A stretch of 7,721 nucleotides of DNA from Planctomycetes bacterium UBA1662. Lineage in GTDB: Bacteria > Planctomycetota > UBA8108. A program made the position numbers and the translations under genes. Below the pieces are notes generated by a model. That model did not search any database. It worked only from the letters and a program-made list of their open reading frames with translations, and had not been told where the DNA came from. Positions 5,800 to 7,721 of this stretch are shown here, one piece after another; the stretch's first letter is position 1, and each line of letters begins with the position of its first letter. The stretch spans positions 1 to 7,721 of the forward strand of contig DCKY01000095.1 of NCBI GenBank assembly GCA_002320775.1, written 5' to 3'.

Positions 5800-7721
5800 A
5801 TGATTCGTTTGCTGCTCTCACTGATTTTCGCTGCAGGGGCCGCCTCCACGGCCGTCGCCCAGGAGGGCGGGAAGCCCGCGGCCGGCAAGGCAAAGGCGAT
5901 CCAGGCCCTGCTTGTCACGGGCGGGTGCTGTCATGACTACGACCGCCAGAAGCTGATCCTGACACGAGGTATCTCCGCCCGGGCCAACGTGGTCTGGACC
6001 GTCGCCCGCCAGGGAGGGAGCACCACGAATGCGAAGATACCGCTGTACCAGGACCGTGACTGGTCCGAGGGCTTTGATGTCGTGGTGCACAACGAGTGCT
6101 TTGCCGCGGTCAAGGACAAGGATTTCGTCGACAACATCGTCCGCCCGCATCGCGAGGGCCTGCCGGCGCTGCTGATCCACTGCGCCATGCACTGCTATCG
6201 CACAGGAGACGACCAGTGGTTTGAGTTTGTCGGCGTGCAGTCGCCCGGACATGGTCCTCACTATTCTTTTACGGTCGATAACGTTAAGCCGGCGCATCCC
6301 ATCATGAAAGGGTTTGGCAGCAAGTTTGTCGCGCCCAAGGGAGAGCTCTACCACTCGATCAAGGTCTTTGACAGCGCCACGGTGCTCGGGCAGGCCAACC
6401 GCAGGGGCGACAACAAGCCCCAGGTCTGCGTCTGGACCAACAGCTACGGTGATGGCAAGGTCTTCGCCACCACCATTGGCCACTACAACGAGACCATGGC
6501 CGAGCCGAAGTACCTCGACATGGTTACCAAGGGGTTGCTCTGGGCCTGCGACAGGGACACCGAGGCGGGCTTTACCCCGAGCACGAAGGAAACCGACGAT
6601 GCGATCCGCGCGCTCATCGCGGTGAACCTTGCTCCGGCTCCGAAGGCGGCCGGGGGAGGGTCGAAGCCCCGGGTCACCGGCAGGCTGCGCAAGAAGGGGA
6701 ACCTGTCGATGGCGGGCAAGGCCTCCGCGAGCAGCGAGGAGAAGAACAAGAACAACCTCACGAAGTACGGCAACGATGGCAACCTCAGCACACGCTGGTG
6801 CGCGAACGCGGGTAACCCCGGCGAGACCTGGCAGGTCGACCTCGGCGAGGCGAAGCATGTCCGCTCTCTCCGGATTCACTGGGAGAAGGGCGGCGCGGCC
6901 TATCGCTACCAGGTGGAGGCCTCCGCCGACGGCAAGGAGTGGAAGGCGATTGTCGATCAGTCGAAGAACAAGAAGAAGGCCCAGGTTACCCCGCACAAGG
7001 TAGATTCTCCCGCGACCCGGCACCTGCGGGTGAAGTTCCTCGGATCGAGCGGCTCCTATTGGGGGAGCTTCTGGGAGTTCGAGGCCTATACCAGCGCGCA
7101 GTTGCCGCCTCTCAAGAAGGCGATCAGGAAGGCGGCGCCCGCCGCCGCCGTGGGTTCATCGAGCATCGCCGACGTCAAGGTTCCCGATGGATTCAAGGCG
7201 ACCCTCTTCGGTAAGCCGCCGGAGGTGAACTACCCGGTCTGTATCGCCGCTGCCGTGACCGGCGAGGTCTTCGTCGGGGTCGATGAACAGGGCTCGCTCG
7301 GCAAGAAGCCGGGCGGAGGAAGGGTGGTTCGCTGCATCGACACCGATGGAGATGGTGAGGCGGACAAGATCAACGTCTTCGCGAAGATGGACCATCCCCG
7401 CGGTCTCTTCTACGACAATGGCTCCCTGTGGGTGCTCCATCCGCCGCTCCTGACCGTCTATCACGACACCGATCTTGACGGCGTCGCGGATCGTCACGAG
7501 ACGCTCATCACTGGTATCAGCTCCGATGAGACCAAGCGCCGGGGAGCGGACCATACGACCAACGGGATCCGCATGGGTATCGATGGCTGGCTCTACATCG
7601 CCGTTGGCGATTTCGGATTCACGGAGGCCAAAGGCAAAGATGGAACCATGCTTGCCCGCCGCGGCGGTGGGGTCATTCGGGTTCGGCTTGACGGCACCGG
7701 CATGGAGATCTTCAGCTGGGG
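5800..7721 (+). CDS. Secreted ThuA / discoidin / PVC-type beta-propeller protein (3' partial)
   Basis: The frame runs from the ATG at 5800 to the right edge without a stop (640 residues seen). Residues 1-20 form a signal peptide (MIRLLLSLIFAAGAASTAVA, likely cleaved before Gln21), so the protein is exported. Residues ~34-250 are a ThuA-like domain (LLVTGGCCHDYDRQK, ALLIHCAMHCYRTGD, FATTIGHYNETM), a fold related to class I glutamine amidotransferases. Residues ~305-430 are a complete F5/8 type C (discoidin) domain (KYGNDGNLSTRWC, WQVDLGEAKHVRSLRIHWE, YQVEASADGKEWK), usually carbohydrate-binding. From ~455 begins a sugar-dehydrogenase-like beta-propeller of the putative membrane-bound dehydrogenase type common in Planctomycetota and Verrucomicrobiota (VPDGFKATLF, DHPRGLFYDNGSLWVLHPP, HTTNGIRMGIDGWLYIAVGD). 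It includes two calcium-loop-like motifs, DTDGDGEAD (514-522) and DTDLDGVAD (556-564). Relatives often continue into HEAT repeats and a c-type cytochrome domain, which would lie beyond the window. The start has GAGG at 5785-5788. A role in polysaccharide use is inferred. Confidence 0.92.
   Translation, partial: MIRLLLSLIFAAGAASTAVAQEGGKPAAGKAKAIQALLVTGGCCHDYDRQKLILTRGISARANVVWTVARQGGSTTNAKIPLYQDRDWSEGFDVVVHNECFAAVKDKDFVDNIVRPHREGLPALLIHCAMHCYRTGDDQWFEFVGVQSPGHGPHYSFTVDNVKPAHPIMKGFGSKFVAPKGELYHSIKVFDSATVLGQANRRGDNKPQVCVWTNSYGDGKVFATTIGHYNETMAEPKYLDMVTKGLLWACDRDTEAGFTPSTKETDDAIRALIAVNLAPAPKAAGGGSKPRVTGRLRKKGNLSMAGKASASSEEKNKNNLTKYGNDGNLSTRWCANAGNPGETWQVDLGEAKHVRSLRIHWEKGGAAYRYQVEASADGKEWKAIVDQSKNKKKAQVTPHKVDSPATRHLRVKFLGSSGSYWGSFWEFEAYTSAQLPPLKKAIRKAAPAAAVGSSSIADVKVPDGFKATLFGKPPEVNYPVCIAAAVTGEVFVGVDEQGSLGKKPGGGRVVRCIDTDGDGEADKINVFAKMDHPRGLFYDNGSLWVLHPPLLTVYHDTDLDGVADRHETLITGISSDETKRRGADHTTNGIRMGIDGWLYIAVGDFGFTEAKGKDGTMLARRGGGVIRVRLDGTGMEIFSW

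Noticed and set aside
5818..7023. A 401-codon open frame on the minus strand
   Set aside because: It is antisense to the secreted ThuA-discoidin protein, whose frame shows a signal peptide and clear domain motifs. The minus frame gives a Val/Leu/Arg-rich product with no recognisable domain, as expected of a GC-rich shadow.

Overview
The window reads as a piece of a GC-rich chromosome from the PVC superphylum (Planctomycetota or Verrucomicrobiota). The main clue is the last gene. It is a secreted ThuA / discoidin / beta-propeller protein of a type that is abundant in those phyla and rare elsewhere. The other genes fit but do not fix the phylum. I see no phage, transposon, CRISPR, tRNA or rRNA sequence. 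Apart from some edge truncation the genes look intact, so this resembles ordinary chromosome rather than a mobile island.

Layout from left to right: (1) 2-763 (+), a fumarylacetoacetate hydrolase (FAH) family enzyme that lacks only its first residues. (2) 770-1936 (-), an Rsm22/METTL17-type ribosome-associated methyltransferase-like protein with four cysteines placed like the iron-sulfur ligands of its mitochondrial relatives. It is convergent with the FAH gene, with a 6-bp gap, and a terminator-like hairpin for the FAH gene lies inside its 3' coding end. (3) 2157-2483 and 2480-4465 (+), a translationally coupled pair: a small two-helix YhdT-like membrane protein and a PanF-like sodium:solute symporter. 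The symporter carries an unusual soluble insert of roughly 100 residues or more. (4) 4704-5633 (+), an M50 site-2 protease family membrane metalloprotease. It is preceded by an AT-richer intergenic stretch with hairpins that could end the symporter operon and structure the protease leader. (5) 5800 to the right edge (+), the secreted multidomain protein, open at the 3' end.

The genes do not form one pathway. The only clear functional unit is the YhdT-like/symporter pair, which resembles the yhdT-panF arrangement of enterobacteria. The FAH enzyme (small-molecule catabolism), the Rsm22-like protein (ribosome assembly), the protease (membrane proteolysis) and the secreted protein (probably carbohydrate-related) appear to be independent transcription units.

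I do not see a clearly new defence or mobile system. The points most worth a second look are the symporter insert, the bacterial Rsm22 protein with its full cysteine set, the ThuA-discoidin-propeller fusion, and a few RNA-hairpin candidates in the leaders and gene ends.
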